Shown here in pieces: positions 53,245 to 62,724 of a DNA stretch of 64,000 nucleotides. The DNA comes from Pistricoccus aurantiacus. Its GTDB lineage: Bacteria; Pseudomonadota; Gammaproteobacteria; Pseudomonadales; Halomonadaceae. Location of the stretch: the NCBI RefSeq assembly GCF_042682565.1, contig NZ_JBHUIC010000003.1. The stretch is one strand, 5' to 3'. Position 1 is the stretch's first letter. Each line of letters begins with the position of its first letter. The translations under genes and the position numbers were made by a program. A model generated the notes under the pieces. It ran no database searches, was not told the origin of the DNA, and saw only the letters and a program-made list of their open reading frames with translations.

Positions 53245-55569
53245 ATGCTTCAGGCTTTCACGTCACCTATCGACGCCATGCTTTCCTGGTGCGACCCTTT
53301 CGGCGTCGGCCGGGCAGCGCTGGATTACTGGCGCGACAGCGTCGAGCGTCGAGTGCTTTACCTTGACGTCATGCGCCAGCGTGGTAATCAGTATCTCGAA
53401 CACATGCGGCTGGAAAAGCCCAACGTGCTGGGTTTCGAAGCGGAAACCATCATGGATGGTCTGGATTTGCCGCGTCCGGTCAATTACGAGTTGATGTGGA
53501 TCGAGCCGCCCCAAGGCGTCGAAACCGACTGGCAGAAGCGACCCTTTGTGGTAGTCGACCCGCGAGCGGGGCACGGCCCGGGAATCGGCGGCTTCAAACC
53601 CGATAGTGAAATCGGCGTGGCCTTGCGAGCCGGCCATCCTTGCTACTTCATTGGTTTTCTTCCCTTTCCCGAGCCGGGCCAGACCGTCGAAGACGTGGTG
53701 GATGCGGAAATCGCTTTCCTGAAGGAAGTGATCAATCGTCATCCGCAGGTGTCGGAAAAACCTATCGTCGTCGCGAACTGTCAGGCGGGTTGGCAGATCA
53801 TGATGGCGGCGGCGCTGGAACCGGAATGCTTCGGTCCGCTGCTGATTGCCGGCGCGCCTCTTTCTTATTGGGCGGGGGAGCGAGGCAAGGCACCGATGCG
53901 CTATTCCGCCGGCATGATGGGCGGAAGCTGGTTGGCTTCCCTTGCCAGCGATCTGGGCGCGGGGAATTTCGACGGCGCCTGGCTGGTGCAGAACTTCGAG
54001 AAGCTCAACCCGGCCAATACCCTGTGGGGCAAGCAGTACAATCTGTATTCCAACATCGATACCGAAGCGAGCCGCTATCTGCAGTTCGAACGATGGTGGG
54101 GCGGGCACGTCATGCTGGGCGCTCAGGAAATTCAGTATATCGTCGACAAGCTGTTCGTCGGCAACCGTCTGAGCACATCAAGGATCATCACTCAGGACGG
54201 TCGTCGTATCGACCTGCGCAACATCCGCTCGCCCATCGTGGTGTTCTGTTCGCAAGGAGACGACATCACGCCGCCGCCTCAGGCGCTTGGCTGGGTGCGG
54301 GATCTCTACGAAAATACGGATGAAATCCTGGCTCAGGAGCAGACCATTGTCTATTGCGTTCACGACCGTACGGGGCACCTGGGTATCTTCGTTTCCGGCA
54401 GTATCTCCCGCAAGGAGCATACGGAATTTACCGAGAACATGGATTACATCGATGTGCTTCCCCCGGGACTGTTCGAAGCCAAGGTAACGGAAACCGCCGC
54501 TCGAGGCGCCGCGGAGGCCGAGCATATCGAGGGCGATTATCTGCTGGAGTTCATGCCGCGCACCATCGAAGACGTCAACGAGATTGTTCAGCCCAATGAG
54601 GAAGACGAGCGGCGTTTCGCCACTGTCGCACGCCTTTCGAATATCAATCGCGGGATCTATGAAGTGACGCTACAGCCGTGGCTGCAGGCGATCATTTCAA
54701 ATTCCGCGGCACGCATCATGCGCCGCTGTCACCCGATTCGCTTCGGCTACCGGCTGTATTCCGATCTCAACCCCCTGACCGCCCCTTTGCCGGTCATGGC
54801 GGAGGCCATCCGCAAGGATCGCCATCAGGTGGCGGAGCATAACCCTTGGAAAGTGGCCGAAGGAATCGCATCTCATCAGATCGAGCAGTCCCTGGACGCC
54901 TTCCGAGAAGTGCGTGATCGCATGGTCGAGAAGCTGTTCCTGCAGATATACGGACAGACCTGGTTGCAGACCATGGTCGGACTGGGCACCCACGACGGTC
55001 TCGAGTTCCGTCGTCGTCCCGGGTCGGAGCTCGAGCATCGACGTTTCGTTGCTAACCGCAAGACCGAGCTATGTTCGCGAATCGATCAGGGGAGTGGTCT
55101 TGAAGCCATGATGCGGGCGCTGATCTATGTGCTGGGCGGCGCTCCGACCACGGACGAGCGCAACTTCAATCGCCTTACCGCCTCCTGGGAGGAGTTCGAG
55201 GAAGATATCGATCTCGCCACCTTCAAGAAGATGCTGCGAGATCAATTCCTGATCCTCAAGCTGGATCGTCAAGGCGCCTTGGATGGCCTCTCCGTATTGC
55301 TGGCGGATCAGAGCGACGATCAGATCGATCACTATCTGGAAACCATCGAGCACGTGGTAAACGTCAGCGGTCAAATGACGCCACGTTCCGAAGAGCGGCT
55401 CGAGGCCGTCAAGGCTAAGTTCGCCCAGGCACGCTCGGTGAACTCGCCGACAGGTGGGGAAAAGCCTGTCAAGCTTGATGAAGTAAAGTCTTCCGATAGC
55501 ACCGACCCCAGCGCGCCGCGCAAGCCCCGCGCTCAGCAAAAAGCTCGAACGGCCAAGCGTCGAAAGTGA
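53245..55569 (+). CDS. DUF3141 protein, alpha/beta hydrolase related to PHA synthase
   Basis: The 774 residues contain an alpha/beta-hydrolase core (residues ~85-390) akin to polyhydroxyalkanoate synthases. It has VVVDPRAGHGPGIGGFKPDSEIG, the nucleophile elbow VANCQAGWQ with Cys in place of Ser, the acid in FCSQGDDITPPP, and the His in VHDRTGHLGIF. A long helical C-terminal half (~390-740) and a Lys/Arg-rich tail (QQKARTAKRRK) are typical of DUF3141. The biochemical role is unproven; it may bind or modify PHA or phospholipid. I use ATG 53245 with GGGAGGC nine bases upstream. A strong terminator follows at 55629. Confidence 0.88.
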   Translation: MLQAFTSPIDAMLSWCDPFGVGRAALDYWRDSVERRVLYLDVMRQRGNQYLEHMRLEKPNVLGFEAETIMDGLDLPRPVNYELMWIEPPQGVETDWQKRPFVVVDPRAGHGPGIGGFKPDSEIGVALRAGHPCYFIGFLPFPEPGQTVEDVVDAEIAFLKEVINRHPQVSEKPIVVANCQAGWQIMMAAALEPECFGPLLIAGAPLSYWAGERGKAPMRYSAGMMGGSWLASLASDLGAGNFDGAWLVQNFEKLNPANTLWGKQYNLYSNIDTEASRYLQFERWWGGHVMLGAQEIQYIVDKLFVGNRLSTSRIITQDGRRIDLRNIRSPIVVFCSQGDDITPPPQALGWVRDLYENTDEILAQEQTIVYCVHDRTGHLGIFVSGSISRKEHTEFTENMDYIDVLPPGLFEAKVTETAARGAAEAEHIEGDYLLEFMPRTIEDVNEIVQPNEEDERRFATVARLSNINRGIYEVTLQPWLQAIISNSAARIMRRCHPIRFGYRLYSDLNPLTAPLPVMAEAIRKDRHQVAEHNPWKVAEGIASHQIEQSLDAFREVRDRMVEKLFLQIYGQTWLQTMVGLGTHDGLEFRRRPGSELEHRRFVANRKTELCSRIDQGSGLEAMMRALIYVLGGAPTTDERNFNRLTASWEEFEEDIDLATFKKMLRDQFLILKLDRQGALDGLSVLLADQSDDQIDHYLETIEHVVNVSGQMTPRSEERLEAVKAKFAQARSVNSPTGGEKPVKLDEVKSSDSTDPSAPRKPRAQQKARTAKRRK

Positions 55570-55628
55570 TTTCAGGCGTGTCCGTGGTGGGGCACGACTC
55601 ATGCCTTCATGTTTTCCGCCGTTATAAG

Positions 55629-55654
55629 AATGCCAGCCTTGCTGGCATTTTTTA
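55629..55654 (+). terminator. intrinsic terminator after DUF3141 gene
   Basis: Arms AATGCCAGC (55629-55637) and GCTGGCATT (55641-55649) are separated by CTT. They are followed by TTTTTATT. Confidence 0.92.
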
Positions 55655-55822
55655 TTGTGATGTTCTATTGCAGGGTTTTATAAATTACAGCTTTCCCTAT
55701 CGTGGCCGGGCTGGCGTGAAGTCATGGGCTGGGGTAGGGTAGGCGCATTTTTCGCCGATTGGAGAAGGTCGGCACCTAATGCCGAGGGTCATGGGATCCT
55801 CCTTGGGAGGAGCTTTAGCACT

Positions 55823-58465
55823 ATGGGTAAATCACTGGTTATCGTTGAGTCACCGGCCAAGGCCAAGACGATCAACAAGTATCTCGGCAACGACTTCATC
55901 GTGAAGTCCAGCGTGGGCCATATTCGCGATCTCCCCACCAGTGGTTCGAATAAAACGACAGCGGACTCCAAGGCGCGAGCGCGTCAAGCCGCCAAGACCC
56001 GCAAGATGACGCCGGAAGAGAAGGCGGTTTATCAGAAGCAGAAGACCTGGAATCAACTGATTCGCCGCATGGGCATCGATCCGGAACACGGTTGGGAGGC
56101 CCATTACGAGATCCTGCCCGGCAAGGAGAAGGTAGTCGCGGAACTGCAAAAGCACGCGGCAAAGGCGGACGCGGTCTATCTGGCGACGGACCTTGACCGG
56201 GAAGGTGAGGCAATCGCCTGGCATCTCAAGGAAACCATCGGCGGTGATGAATCCCGCTACAAGCGGGTGGTCTTCAACGAGATCACCAAGAATGCCATTC
56301 AGCAGGCCTTCGAGGATCCCGGCACGCTTAATATCGAGCGCGTCGAAGCGCAGCAGGCGCGGCGTTTTCTCGATCGAGTCGTGGGCTTCATGCTGTCACC
56401 GCTCTTGTGGCAGAAGATCGCTCGCGGGCTTTCCGCCGGGCGGGTACAGTCCGTGGCGGTGCGTCTGATCGTCGAACGTGAGCGGGAGATTCGCGCCTTC
56501 GTCCCGGAAGAATTCTGGGACGTGCACGCGGACCTGAAAGCGGCGGGCAGGAATGTCGACGCCACGCCGATTCGTTTCGAACTGGTGCGCCAGAACGGCG
56601 AGACCTTCCGGCCGACCTCGGAGGCGGAAACCCAGGAGCGTATCGCCGCCTTGAAGGATGCGCCGCTCTCGATCACCGCTCGGGAAGACAAGCCGACTCG
56701 TTCAAAGCCGAACGCGCCGTTTATCACCTCGACCCTGCAGCAAGCCGCCAGCGGGCGTCTCGGATTCTCGGTGAAAAAGACTATGATGATGGCCCAACGC
56801 CTCTACGAAGCGGGCCATATCACCTACATGCGTACCGACTCCACCAATCTTTCCCGGGATGCGCTGAACATGGCCCGAGCGCATATCGAGGAAGCGTTCG
56901 GCGCGCGCTACCTGCCGGAAAAACCCAATCGCTATTCCAGCAAGGCCGGTGCCCAGGAGGCCCACGAAGCGATTCGTCCCTCGGACGTGAAACGTCAGGC
57001 GACGGAACTGGCGGGCATGGAGCGAGACGCCCAGCGGCTCTATGAGTTGATCTGGCGTCAGTTCCTGGCCTGTCAGATGACGCCGGCGGAGTATCTCTCC
57101 ACCACCCTCACCGTGGAAACCCAGGGTTACGAGCTTCGGGCCAAGGGGCGAGTGCTCAAGTTCGACGGCTATACTCGGGTGATGAAGCCGGCGGGCAAGA
57201 AGGATGAAGACCAGTCCCTGCCGGATATCGGTGAAGGCACTGCCATGAATCTGATTTCCTTGGAGCCACGTCAGCATTTCACCAAGCCGCCGGCGCGTTT
57301 TACCGAAGCGAGCCTGGTCAAGGAGCTCGAGAAACAGGGAATCGGTCGGCCCTCTACCTATGCGTCGATCATTTCCACCATTCAGGATCGTGGCTACGTG
57401 ACCCTGGAGCATCGACGCTTCTATGCGGAGAAGCTCGGCGATATCGTCACTGACCGGCTGGCGGAGTCCTTCAGCGACCTGATGGACTACAACTTTACCG
57501 CTCGTATGGAAGACAGTCTCGACGACGTGGCGGAAGGCGAGCGGGACTGGCGAGAGCTGCTCGACAGCTTCTACGAGGATTTCAAGCATCAGCTTGAAGC
57601 GGCGCAAAGCGACGAGGGCATGCGTCCCAATCAGCCGGTGCCCACGGATATCGATTGCCCGACCTGCGGTCGCAAGATGCAGATTCGTACCGCTTCCACC
57701 GGGGTGTTTCTGGGCTGCTCTGGTTATAACCTGCCGCCCAAGGAGCGCTGCAAGACCACCATCGATTTGATTCCCGGTCAGGAGGCGGTAGCGGCGGATG
57801 CCGGAGAGGAAGCGGAAACCGACGCCCTGCGGGCCAAGCGCCGCTGCCCGCTATGCGGCACCGCCATGGACAACTATCTGATCGATGAGCATCGCAAACT
57901 GCACATCTGCGGTAATAGCCCGGACTGCGAAGGCTACGAGGTGGAAAAAGGTCATTTCAGAATCAAGGGTTATGAAGGACCAACCATCGAATGCGACAAG
58001 TGTGGCGCGGAAATGCAGCTCAAGACCGGCCGCTTCGGCAAGTATTTCGGCTGCACCAACCCTGACTGCAAGAATACTCGCAAGCTGTTGAAAAATGGCG
58101 AAGTGGCGCCGCCGAAGATCGACCCGATACCCATGCCGGAACTGCAATGCCAGAAGGTGGACGATCATTACGTGCTGCGCGACGGCGCCAGTGGACTGTT
58201 CCTGGCGGCCAGCCAGTTTCCCAAGAACCGGGAAACCCGACCGCCGCTAGTGTCGGAACTGCAGGCCCACGCGGAGCAGATCCCCGAGAAATATCGCTTC
58301 CTGCTTGAGGCGCCAAGCCATGATCCAGATGGGCAACCCGCGCAGATTCGCTTTTCCCGCAAGGCCAAGAGTCAATATGTGATGACCGAAAAGGACGGCA
58401 AGGCCAGCGGCTGGAAGGCTACTTATGAAGACGGCAGATGGCAGGTTGAGGACAAGCGTAAATGA
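55823..58465 (+). CDS. topA: DNA topoisomerase I
   Basis: The 880 residues begin with a Toprim domain ([12 protein letters not shown] at residues 5-16; [13 protein letters not shown], with metal-binding DxD...E). The catalytic Tyr335 is in ITYMRTDST. Three C-terminal Cys4 zinc ribbons follow ([24 protein letters not shown]) and then a basic tail. It relaxes negative supercoils. ATG 55823 follows GGAGGAG and gives the family-like start [10 protein letters not shown]. The next gene overlaps the stop by ATGA. Confidence 0.97.
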   Translation: MGKSLVIVESPAKAKTINKYLGNDFIVKSSVGHIRDLPTSGSNKTTADSKARARQAAKTRKMTPEEKAVYQKQKTWNQLIRRMGIDPEHGWEAHYEILPGKEKVVAELQKHAAKADAVYLATDLDREGEAIAWHLKETIGGDESRYKRVVFNEITKNAIQQAFEDPGTLNIERVEAQQARRFLDRVVGFMLSPLLWQKIARGLSAGRVQSVAVRLIVEREREIRAFVPEEFWDVHADLKAAGRNVDATPIRFELVRQNGETFRPTSEAETQERIAALKDAPLSITAREDKPTRSKPNAPFITSTLQQAASGRLGFSVKKTMMMAQRLYEAGHITYMRTDSTNLSRDALNMARAHIEEAFGARYLPEKPNRYSSKAGAQEAHEAIRPSDVKRQATELAGMERDAQRLYELIWRQFLACQMTPAEYLSTTLTVETQGYELRAKGRVLKFDGYTRVMKPAGKKDEDQSLPDIGEGTAMNLISLEPRQHFTKPPARFTEASLVKELEKQGIGRPSTYASIISTIQDRGYVTLEHRRFYAEKLGDIVTDRLAESFSDLMDYNFTARMEDSLDDVAEGERDWRELLDSFYEDFKHQLEAAQSDEGMRPNQPVPTDIDCPTCGRKMQIRTASTGVFLGCSGYNLPPKERCKTTIDLIPGQEAVAADAGEEAETDALRAKRRCPLCGTAMDNYLIDEHRKLHICGNSPDCEGYEVEKGHFRIKGYEGPTIECDKCGAEMQLKTGRFGKYFGCTNPDCKNTRKLLKNGEVAPPKIDPIPMPELQCQKVDDHYVLRDGASGLFLAASQFPKNRETRPPLVSELQAHAEQIPEKYRFLLEAPSHDPDGQPAQIRFSRKAKSQYVMTEKDGKASGWKATYEDGRWQVEDKRK

Positions 58466-58923
58466 CCCCCAGCGGTCGCACCAATCAGCTGCTTTACCAG
58501 GCAGAGCTGCTGCTGACGCTGCCCGACGGTGAAGACGAGCACGCACCCGGGCGGCGCCGTGCTTCGCTTGAAGGGGCGCTGGCCATGACGGAGCTCGCCC
58601 TTGACTCTCTGCTGCGAGAAGTCACCGAACATACCGGCCTGCAGACGTTCGACTGGCGTCGGCTATTGCGGGACTCCACCCCGGCCCCGGCAGAAATTTC
58701 CCACTTGCGCGAACTGGCCGCCGAGCCGGATAGCTGGCTTTCCCAACTGCTGACGAGCCTGGAAGCCCTGCACGGGTGTGACGGGGTGTCGCCGGGTGGC
58801 CGGCCCGGCGTGACGGCGATGATCGCCACCGCGGGCCCTTCCCCCGGGGAGCGGCTGAGCCGGCAGTTGCGAGAATTCAAGGCGCTGCTGGCGGCGTTTC
58901 GCGAAAGCAGCAGGGAATGGTGA
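58462..58923 (+). CDS. DUF6586-type helical protein following topA
   Basis: The 153 residues are all helical. The opening [19 protein letters not shown] is like the TNQ-type start of DUF6586 proteins, which follow topA in pseudomonads. A middle stretch is probably a disordered Gly/Pro loop ([14 protein letters not shown]). The function is unknown. The ATG overlaps the topA stop (ATGA), so it is translationally coupled. The conserved position suggests a link with topoisomerase expression or the SOS region (sulA/lexA follow in Pseudomonas), but lexA is not in this window. Confidence 0.72.
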   Translation: MTPSGRTNQLLYQAELLLTLPDGEDEHAPGRRRASLEGALAMTELALDSLLREVTEHTGLQTFDWRRLLRDSTPAPAEISHLRELAAEPDSWLSQLLTSLEALHGCDGVSPGGRPGVTAMIATAGPSPGERLSRQLREFKALLAAFRESSREW

Positions 58924-59017
58924 CGGAACAGGAGCCGATTGATAGGCTCAGGCCTGCAACAACCAAGGGTGCCGCCTCGGACTTTTTTACCGACGCTATT
59001 TATTGAGGAGAACTTGC

Positions 59018-59254
59018 GTGTCGAATACTGCGATTCTGGAAATCGTCGAGCTTGATGACGGAGAGATCGTGCTGCGTAGCGCCGAGACTGACGCCGAGCC
59101 TTTACTGCGCATCAGCTTCTCGGAAGAGGCGGCAACGTTGCTGCGGCAAAGTCGTTTTGAAGCAGCACAGGAAATGATCGATCACGCGATTACCCGCAGC
59201 CAGTTATGGCGGGAAGAGAGCGATGACCAGGCATTGACCGCCACGCTTCATTAA
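59018..59254 (+). CDS. small protein of unknown function, Pseudomonas PA3009-like
   Basis: The 78 residues are acidic, starting (GTG) SNTAILEIVELDDGEIVLRS. A beta-hairpin is followed by two helices (EEAATLLRQSRFEAAQEMIDHAITRSQ). A similar small gene follows the DUF6586 gene downstream of topA in pseudomonads, as far as I recall. I chose GTG 59018 because GAGGAG stands seven bases upstream; in-frame codons before it are part of the ribosome-binding site itself. The function is unknown. Confidence 0.8.
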   Translation: MSNTAILEIVELDDGEIVLRSAETDAEPLLRISFSEEAATLLRQSRFEAAQEMIDHAITRSQLWREESDDQALTATLH

Positions 59255-59373
59255 ATTGACGTTTTCTGTTCGATCCTTTTTTATCAATCTTTAAAGTGCT
59301 GTGGACCCCTGCCGTTAACAAGAGCAGAGGCGAATAGCGCCATATAACCTTCAACGCCATTTCGAGTGAGAGC

Positions 59374-59946
59374 ATGGGCCGACTGTTGTCTTTTTTTCTT
59401 CCTTTGCTGACGGTGTTTCTACTGTCTCAACCGGCGCAGGCCCTGGAATCCCCGGTTGGCGCCGACGAGTTATGGATACTCGTCGACGAGCCGAGCTCAT
59501 CGCTGTCCGTCTACCGCGGCAGTCAGGAGATTACACATTTTCCACGTATCTCCGTCGGTAGAGGCGGGGTCAAGCGGCTGCGCAGGGAAGGCGATCGTTC
59601 CACTCCCTTGGGCACGTTTCATATCAATCGCATCAAACTGGACAGCGATTTTCACATTTTTCTAGGGCTCGACTTTCCCACTCCCGAAATTGCTCGGGAA
59701 GCCTGGAGTGCGGGTAGAATGAGCTTCATCGAGTATGCGGACTTCATGGCTTATCTACAGCAGAACGGCGAGCCGCCCCAGGATACGGTGCTGGGCGGTT
59801 ACATAGGAATTCATGGACTAGGTGATGGGGATCCTGACTTTCATCGGCGTTACGATTGGACCCAAGGCTGTGTTGCGGTGACCAACGAACAAATCGAGCA
59901 GTTATTGAGTCTGATAGAGATTGGCACAACCGTCGTGATCCGCTAG
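59374..59946 (+). CDS. L,D-transpeptidase (YkuD family), periplasmic
   Basis: The 190 residues carry a Sec signal peptide (residues 1-22, cleavage after PAQA). The YkuD catalytic motif is IGIHGLG...DWTQGCVAVTN, with catalytic His in HGLG and Cys in QGCV. It forms 3-3 peptidoglycan cross-links or attaches lipoprotein. It is compact, with no LysM or peptidoglycan-binding domain. The neighbour downstream is an OprI/Lpp-like lipoprotein, which in principle could be its substrate; this is inference only. GAGTGAGAG precedes the ATG. A weak hairpin (59945-59973) follows the stop. Confidence 0.9.
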   Translation: MGRLLSFFLPLLTVFLLSQPAQALESPVGADELWILVDEPSSSLSVYRGSQEITHFPRISVGRGGVKRLRREGDRSTPLGTFHINRIKLDSDFHIFLGLDFPTPEIAREAWSAGRMSFIEYADFMAYLQQNGEPPQDTVLGGYIGIHGLGDGDPDFHRRYDWTQGCVAVTNEQIEQLLSLIEIGTTVVIR

Positions 59947-60014
59947 GCTTGTCGGTGGAAATCAAACAAGCTTTCTCTGGAGTAATAAAATGTGCTCCAG
60001 TATGAAAACAGTGT

Positions 60015-60044
60015 TTGACTTCACGGCCCCGATATCGCTATGGT
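60015..60044 (+). promoter_or_regulatory. candidate promoter of the OprI-like lipoprotein gene
   Basis: TTGACT (60015-60020) and TATGGT (60039-60044) are separated by 18 bases. They lie about 100 bases before the start codon, leaving a leader of about 95 bases as expected for an abundant lipoprotein mRNA. Confidence 0.4.
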
Positions 60045-60143
60045 TTGCGGGGTCGAAACTAGACCGCCTGTAGGAAGCCCGTAACTCTTGCAGGTTCGGG
60101 TGCCAAGACTAATGAACCAAGGAAGACTCTCAAGGAGAACATC

Positions 60144-60401
60144 ATGTCCAAGTTCACTAACGCACTAAAACTGACTGCCGCAGCCGCTTCTTTCGCTATC
60201 CTGGCCGGCTGTGCTTCCGATGGTGCTGACAAGACCACTCTGGAGCAGGTCCAGTCTGAAGCGTCTCAAGCCAACAGCACCGCCAACAAGGCGATGAACA
60301 CTGCCAATCAGGCTCAGCGTGACGCTCGTGCCGCGATGCAGATGGCTCAAGAGAATCGTCAGGCCATGGATCGCATGTTCGAACGCTCCATGCGCAAGTA
60401 A
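60144..60401 (+). CDS. OprI/Lpp-like small outer-membrane lipoprotein
   Basis: The 85 residues start with a lipoprotein signal (lipobox ILAGC, mature Cys at about residue 23). A short Ala-rich coiled coil with heptad-spaced Ala/Met follows (ANSTANKAMNTANQAQRDARAAMQMAQENRQAMD), and it ends RSMRK. The C-terminal Lys is the position used for covalent attachment to peptidoglycan in Lpp/OprI. It is probably one of the most abundant proteins. CAAGGAGAACATC precedes the ATG, and a GNRA-loop terminator follows. Confidence 0.92.
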   Translation: MSKFTNALKLTAAAASFAILAGCASDGADKTTLEQVQSEASQANSTANKAMNTANQAQRDARAAMQMAQENRQAMDRMFERSMRK

Positions 60402-60450
60402 TAGCGTCAGCAGTACCGTTCCGACGCTTGACGGCGTTGACGGTTACGGC

Positions 60451-60478
60451 AAGAACCCCACCGAAAGGTGGGGTTCTT
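60451..60478 (+). terminator. intrinsic terminator after the OprI-like gene
   Basis: Twelve-base arms AAGAACCCCACC (60451-60462) and GGTGGGGTTCTT (60467-60478) are closed by a GAAA tetraloop. The following tract is GGTTTCGGTTT, so the T-run is weak although the stem is very stable. Confidence 0.75.
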
Positions 60479-60557
60479 GGTTTCGGTTTATCGAGATAAT
60501 AAAAAGAGCCGCTCGTCTCTTGATTCTTCTTGTCGACGTGCCCCGTATCTTGCCGGT

Positions 60558-61061
60558 TCAGATCTGTTCGTTACCCAAGGCTTGCAAACTAACCTGACTG
60601 CTGCTGCGCAGAAAGATCGCCGCCAAGCGCTCGATTCCCGCTTGATCTTCTGTACTGAAACGTCTCGGTATCGGACTATCGATATCCAGCACTCCCCAAA
60701 GCCGTCCCGTTACCTCGAGTGGTATTACCAGTTCCGATCGCGAAGCGCTGTCACAGGCAATATGGTAGTCAAGAGTGTCGACATCCTTGACGCGCTGAGT
60801 TTGCCGGGTGCGCGCTGCCAGACCACACACGCCTTGCGCGAAAGTGATCGGATTGCAGGCCGGTTGACCCTGGAAGGGTCCGAGTATCAGCGTTTGCGGT
60901 CGGCGCTGCAGATAGAACCCTACCCAGTTGAGCTGAGGAATCGTCTGATAAATGAAAGCCGCGGTTTGCGCGCAGTTGGTCAGGGCGTCCTCGGTATCCA
61001 GCAGGGCATTCAACTGACGCTCGAGCAGGTCGTAATCAAGCAGGGCTGTGGCCGTCGTCAT
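60558..61061 (-). CDS. msrC: free methionine-(R)-sulfoxide reductase (GAF domain)
   Basis: The 167 residues form a single GAF domain. The fRMsr hallmarks are NWVGFYL, LGPFQGQPACNPITFAQGVCGLAA (two of the three catalytic Cys) and HIACDSASRSELVIPL (third Cys). The enzyme reduces free Met-R-sulfoxide with thioredoxin. ATG 61061 is preceded by GAGGTCAAGCC, and a longer frame has no ribosome-binding site. It lies just downstream of the methionine-uptake operon, separated by a terminator. Confidence 0.92.
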   Translation of the reverse strand: MTTATALLDYDLLERQLNALLDTEDALTNCAQTAAFIYQTIPQLNWVGFYLQRRPQTLILGPFQGQPACNPITFAQGVCGLAARTRQTQRVKDVDTLDYHIACDSASRSELVIPLEVTGRLWGVLDIDSPIPRRFSTEDQAGIERLAAIFLRSSSQVSLQALGNEQI

Positions 61062-61110
61062 GATGGCTTGACCTCGATTCGAATAAGAAATAGTGGCTTC
61101 GTCGCTGAAT

Positions 61111-61136
61111 AAAAAGAGCCAGCCCAAGGCCGGCTC
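61111..61136 (-). terminator. intrinsic terminator after metNIQ
   Basis: On the minus strand GAGCCGGCC (61136-61128) and GGCTGGCTC (61124-61116) form a nine-base stem with one G-T pair and a TTG loop. Five T follow. It is 34 bases after the metQ stop and before the msrC ATG. Confidence 0.9.
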
Positions 61137-61169
61137 CCGAACAACGCTCTTGAGCAGTGTAGGGCTGTA

Positions 61170-62021
61170 TTACTGCGCAGCGTCTTTCCAGCCCGGCACC
61201 GCGGCGCCGTCGAATAGCTCTTCGGCTTTTTGCGCCACCTCGTCGCTCTGATAGGCACTTACCAGTTGACGAATGGCTTCACGTTCCTGGTCGCCTTCCC
61301 GCACCACGATCAGATTGACGTAAGGCGAATCCGGGCCTTCCTTGATCAAGGCATCGTCCAGGCTCAGGCCCGCCGGCTGAGCAAAGGTATTGTTGATGAA
61401 GGCCATGTCCACGTCCTGCAGCACTCTCGGCAACTGGGCGGCTTCAATCTCGCGAAACTTGAAATTCCGCGGATTTTCGGCGATGTCGATGGGTGTGGCT
61501 TCGAGATTTTCCGGATCCTTGAGTTCGATCAGCCCTTCGTCGTGCATCAGGATCAGCGAGCGCCCCTCGTTGGAAGGATCGTTGGGCAGGGCGATGGTAG
61601 CGCCATCCGGCAAATCCTCGATAGCATTGAATTTCTCCGAATAGGCGCCGATCGGATAGACGAAGGTGCGCCCGGCGATGGCGAAGTCGTAGCCGCGATC
61701 CTCCACCATGCTGACCATATAGGGTTCATGCTGGAAGGCGTTGGCATCCAGGCTGCCGTCCGCCAACGCAGCGTTGGGAGAGACATAGTCGGTGAACTCG
61801 ACGATCTTCACGTCGAGGCCGTATTCGTCCTTGGCGCGGTTCGCCGCCACCTGCATGACTTCGGTTTCCGGCCCCGCCACGGTGCCGACCTTGAGGATCT
61901 GATCTTGCGTTTCCTGATCGCCGCCACAGCCGGCCAGCATCGCCGCGCTCAACAGACCCGCCGCGCCTAGCCAACGGACGGGGCTCAACAGGTTCTTGTC
62001 CACTAAACGTTTTATTGCCAT
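61170..62021 (-). CDS. metQ: methionine ABC transporter substrate-binding lipoprotein
   Basis: The 283 residues carry a lipoprotein signal (lipobox MLAGC, mature Cys about residue 32). A MetQ/NlpA fold follows: ILKVGTVAGPETEVMQVA, YGLDVKIVEFTDYVSPNAALADGSLDANAFQHEPYM, IALPNDPSNEGRSLILM and VDMAFINNTFA. It binds L- and D-methionine in the periplasm and feeds MetIN. ATG 62021 has AAGGAG seven bases upstream. It is the last gene of metNIQ. Confidence 0.95.
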   Translation of the reverse strand: MAIKRLVDKNLLSPVRWLGAAGLLSAAMLAGCGGDQETQDQILKVGTVAGPETEVMQVAANRAKDEYGLDVKIVEFTDYVSPNAALADGSLDANAFQHEPYMVSMVEDRGYDFAIAGRTFVYPIGAYSEKFNAIEDLPDGATIALPNDPSNEGRSLILMHDEGLIELKDPENLEATPIDIAENPRNFKFREIEAAQLPRVLQDVDMAFINNTFAQPAGLSLDDALIKEGPDSPYVNLIVVREGDQEREAIRQLVSAYQSDEVAQKAEELFDGAAVPGWKDAAQ

Positions 62022-62070
62022 ATCGAATCTCCTTGAATGAATCACAACGAAAAGCGGTTTTCCGTGCCGG

Positions 62071-62724
62071 TCACTTATGATCGGCCTTGCGTACCAGATG
62101 ATCGCCGATGCTTTGAAAGCCCTGCACCATGACCACCAGAATCGCCACGGTGATCAGCATGACCAGCGGGTCGAAGCGGTTGTAACCGTAACGGATGCCC
62201 AGATCCCCCAGGCCGCCACCGCCCACGGCGCCGGCCATGGCGGAATAGCTGACCAGGGTGACAACGGTGACGGTCAGGCCGGTGATGATGCCGCCACGGG
62301 CTTCCGGCAACAATACCTTGGTGATGATCTGATAAGGGGTGGCGCCCATGGACTGGGCCGCCTCGATCAGCCCTGGCGGCACTTCGTTCAGGGCGCCCTC
62401 CACCAGCCGCGCCACGAAAGGGATGGCGGCGATGGTCAAGGGCACCACTGCCGCGTTGATGCCGATGGAACTGCCGACAATCATGCGGGTGAAGGGAATG
62501 ATCGCTACCATCAGGATGATGAACGGAATCGAGCGGCCCACGTTGGTGACGATGGCGAGTATCCTTTGCGTCAGCGGATGAGCGAGAATCTGCCGGGGCC
62601 GGGTCACGTACAGCAGCACGCCCAGAGGAACGCCAAAAAGGGCGGCAATGACACCGGACACGCCAACCATGTACAGGGTGTCGATGGTCGCCTTGAAGAT
62701 CAGTTCAAGCATCGCGTTTGACAT
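62071..62724 (-). CDS. metI: methionine ABC transporter permease
   Basis: The 217 residues form five transmembrane helices with the BPD-type ATPase-contact loop EAAQSMGATPYQIITKVLLPEA. NVGRSIPFIILMVAIIPFTR is a MetI signature. ATG 62724 (MSNAMLELIFK) lies inside the end of metN (20-base overlap). It forms the transmembrane channel with MetN as ATPase and MetQ as receptor. Confidence 0.95.
   Translation of the reverse strand: MSNAMLELIFKATIDTLYMVGVSGVIAALFGVPLGVLLYVTRPRQILAHPLTQRILAIVTNVGRSIPFIILMVAIIPFTRMIVGSSIGINAAVVPLTIAAIPFVARLVEGALNEVPPGLIEAAQSMGATPYQIITKVLLPEARGGIITGLTVTVVTLVSYSAMAGAVGGGGLGDLGIRYGYNRFDPLVMLITVAILVVMVQGFQSIGDHLVRKADHK

Noticed and set aside
59945..59974. Terminator after the L,D-transpeptidase gene
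   Set aside because: The AGGCTTGT/ACAAGCTT stem has a 13-base loop, a G-T pair and an interrupted T tract, so it is too weak to list as a feature.
60044..60125. tRNA-like or small-RNA gene suggested by the GGTTCG-containing stretch before the OprI-like gene
   Set aside because: No acceptor or anticodon stem can be paired. The stretch is best read as the mRNA leader of the lipoprotein.
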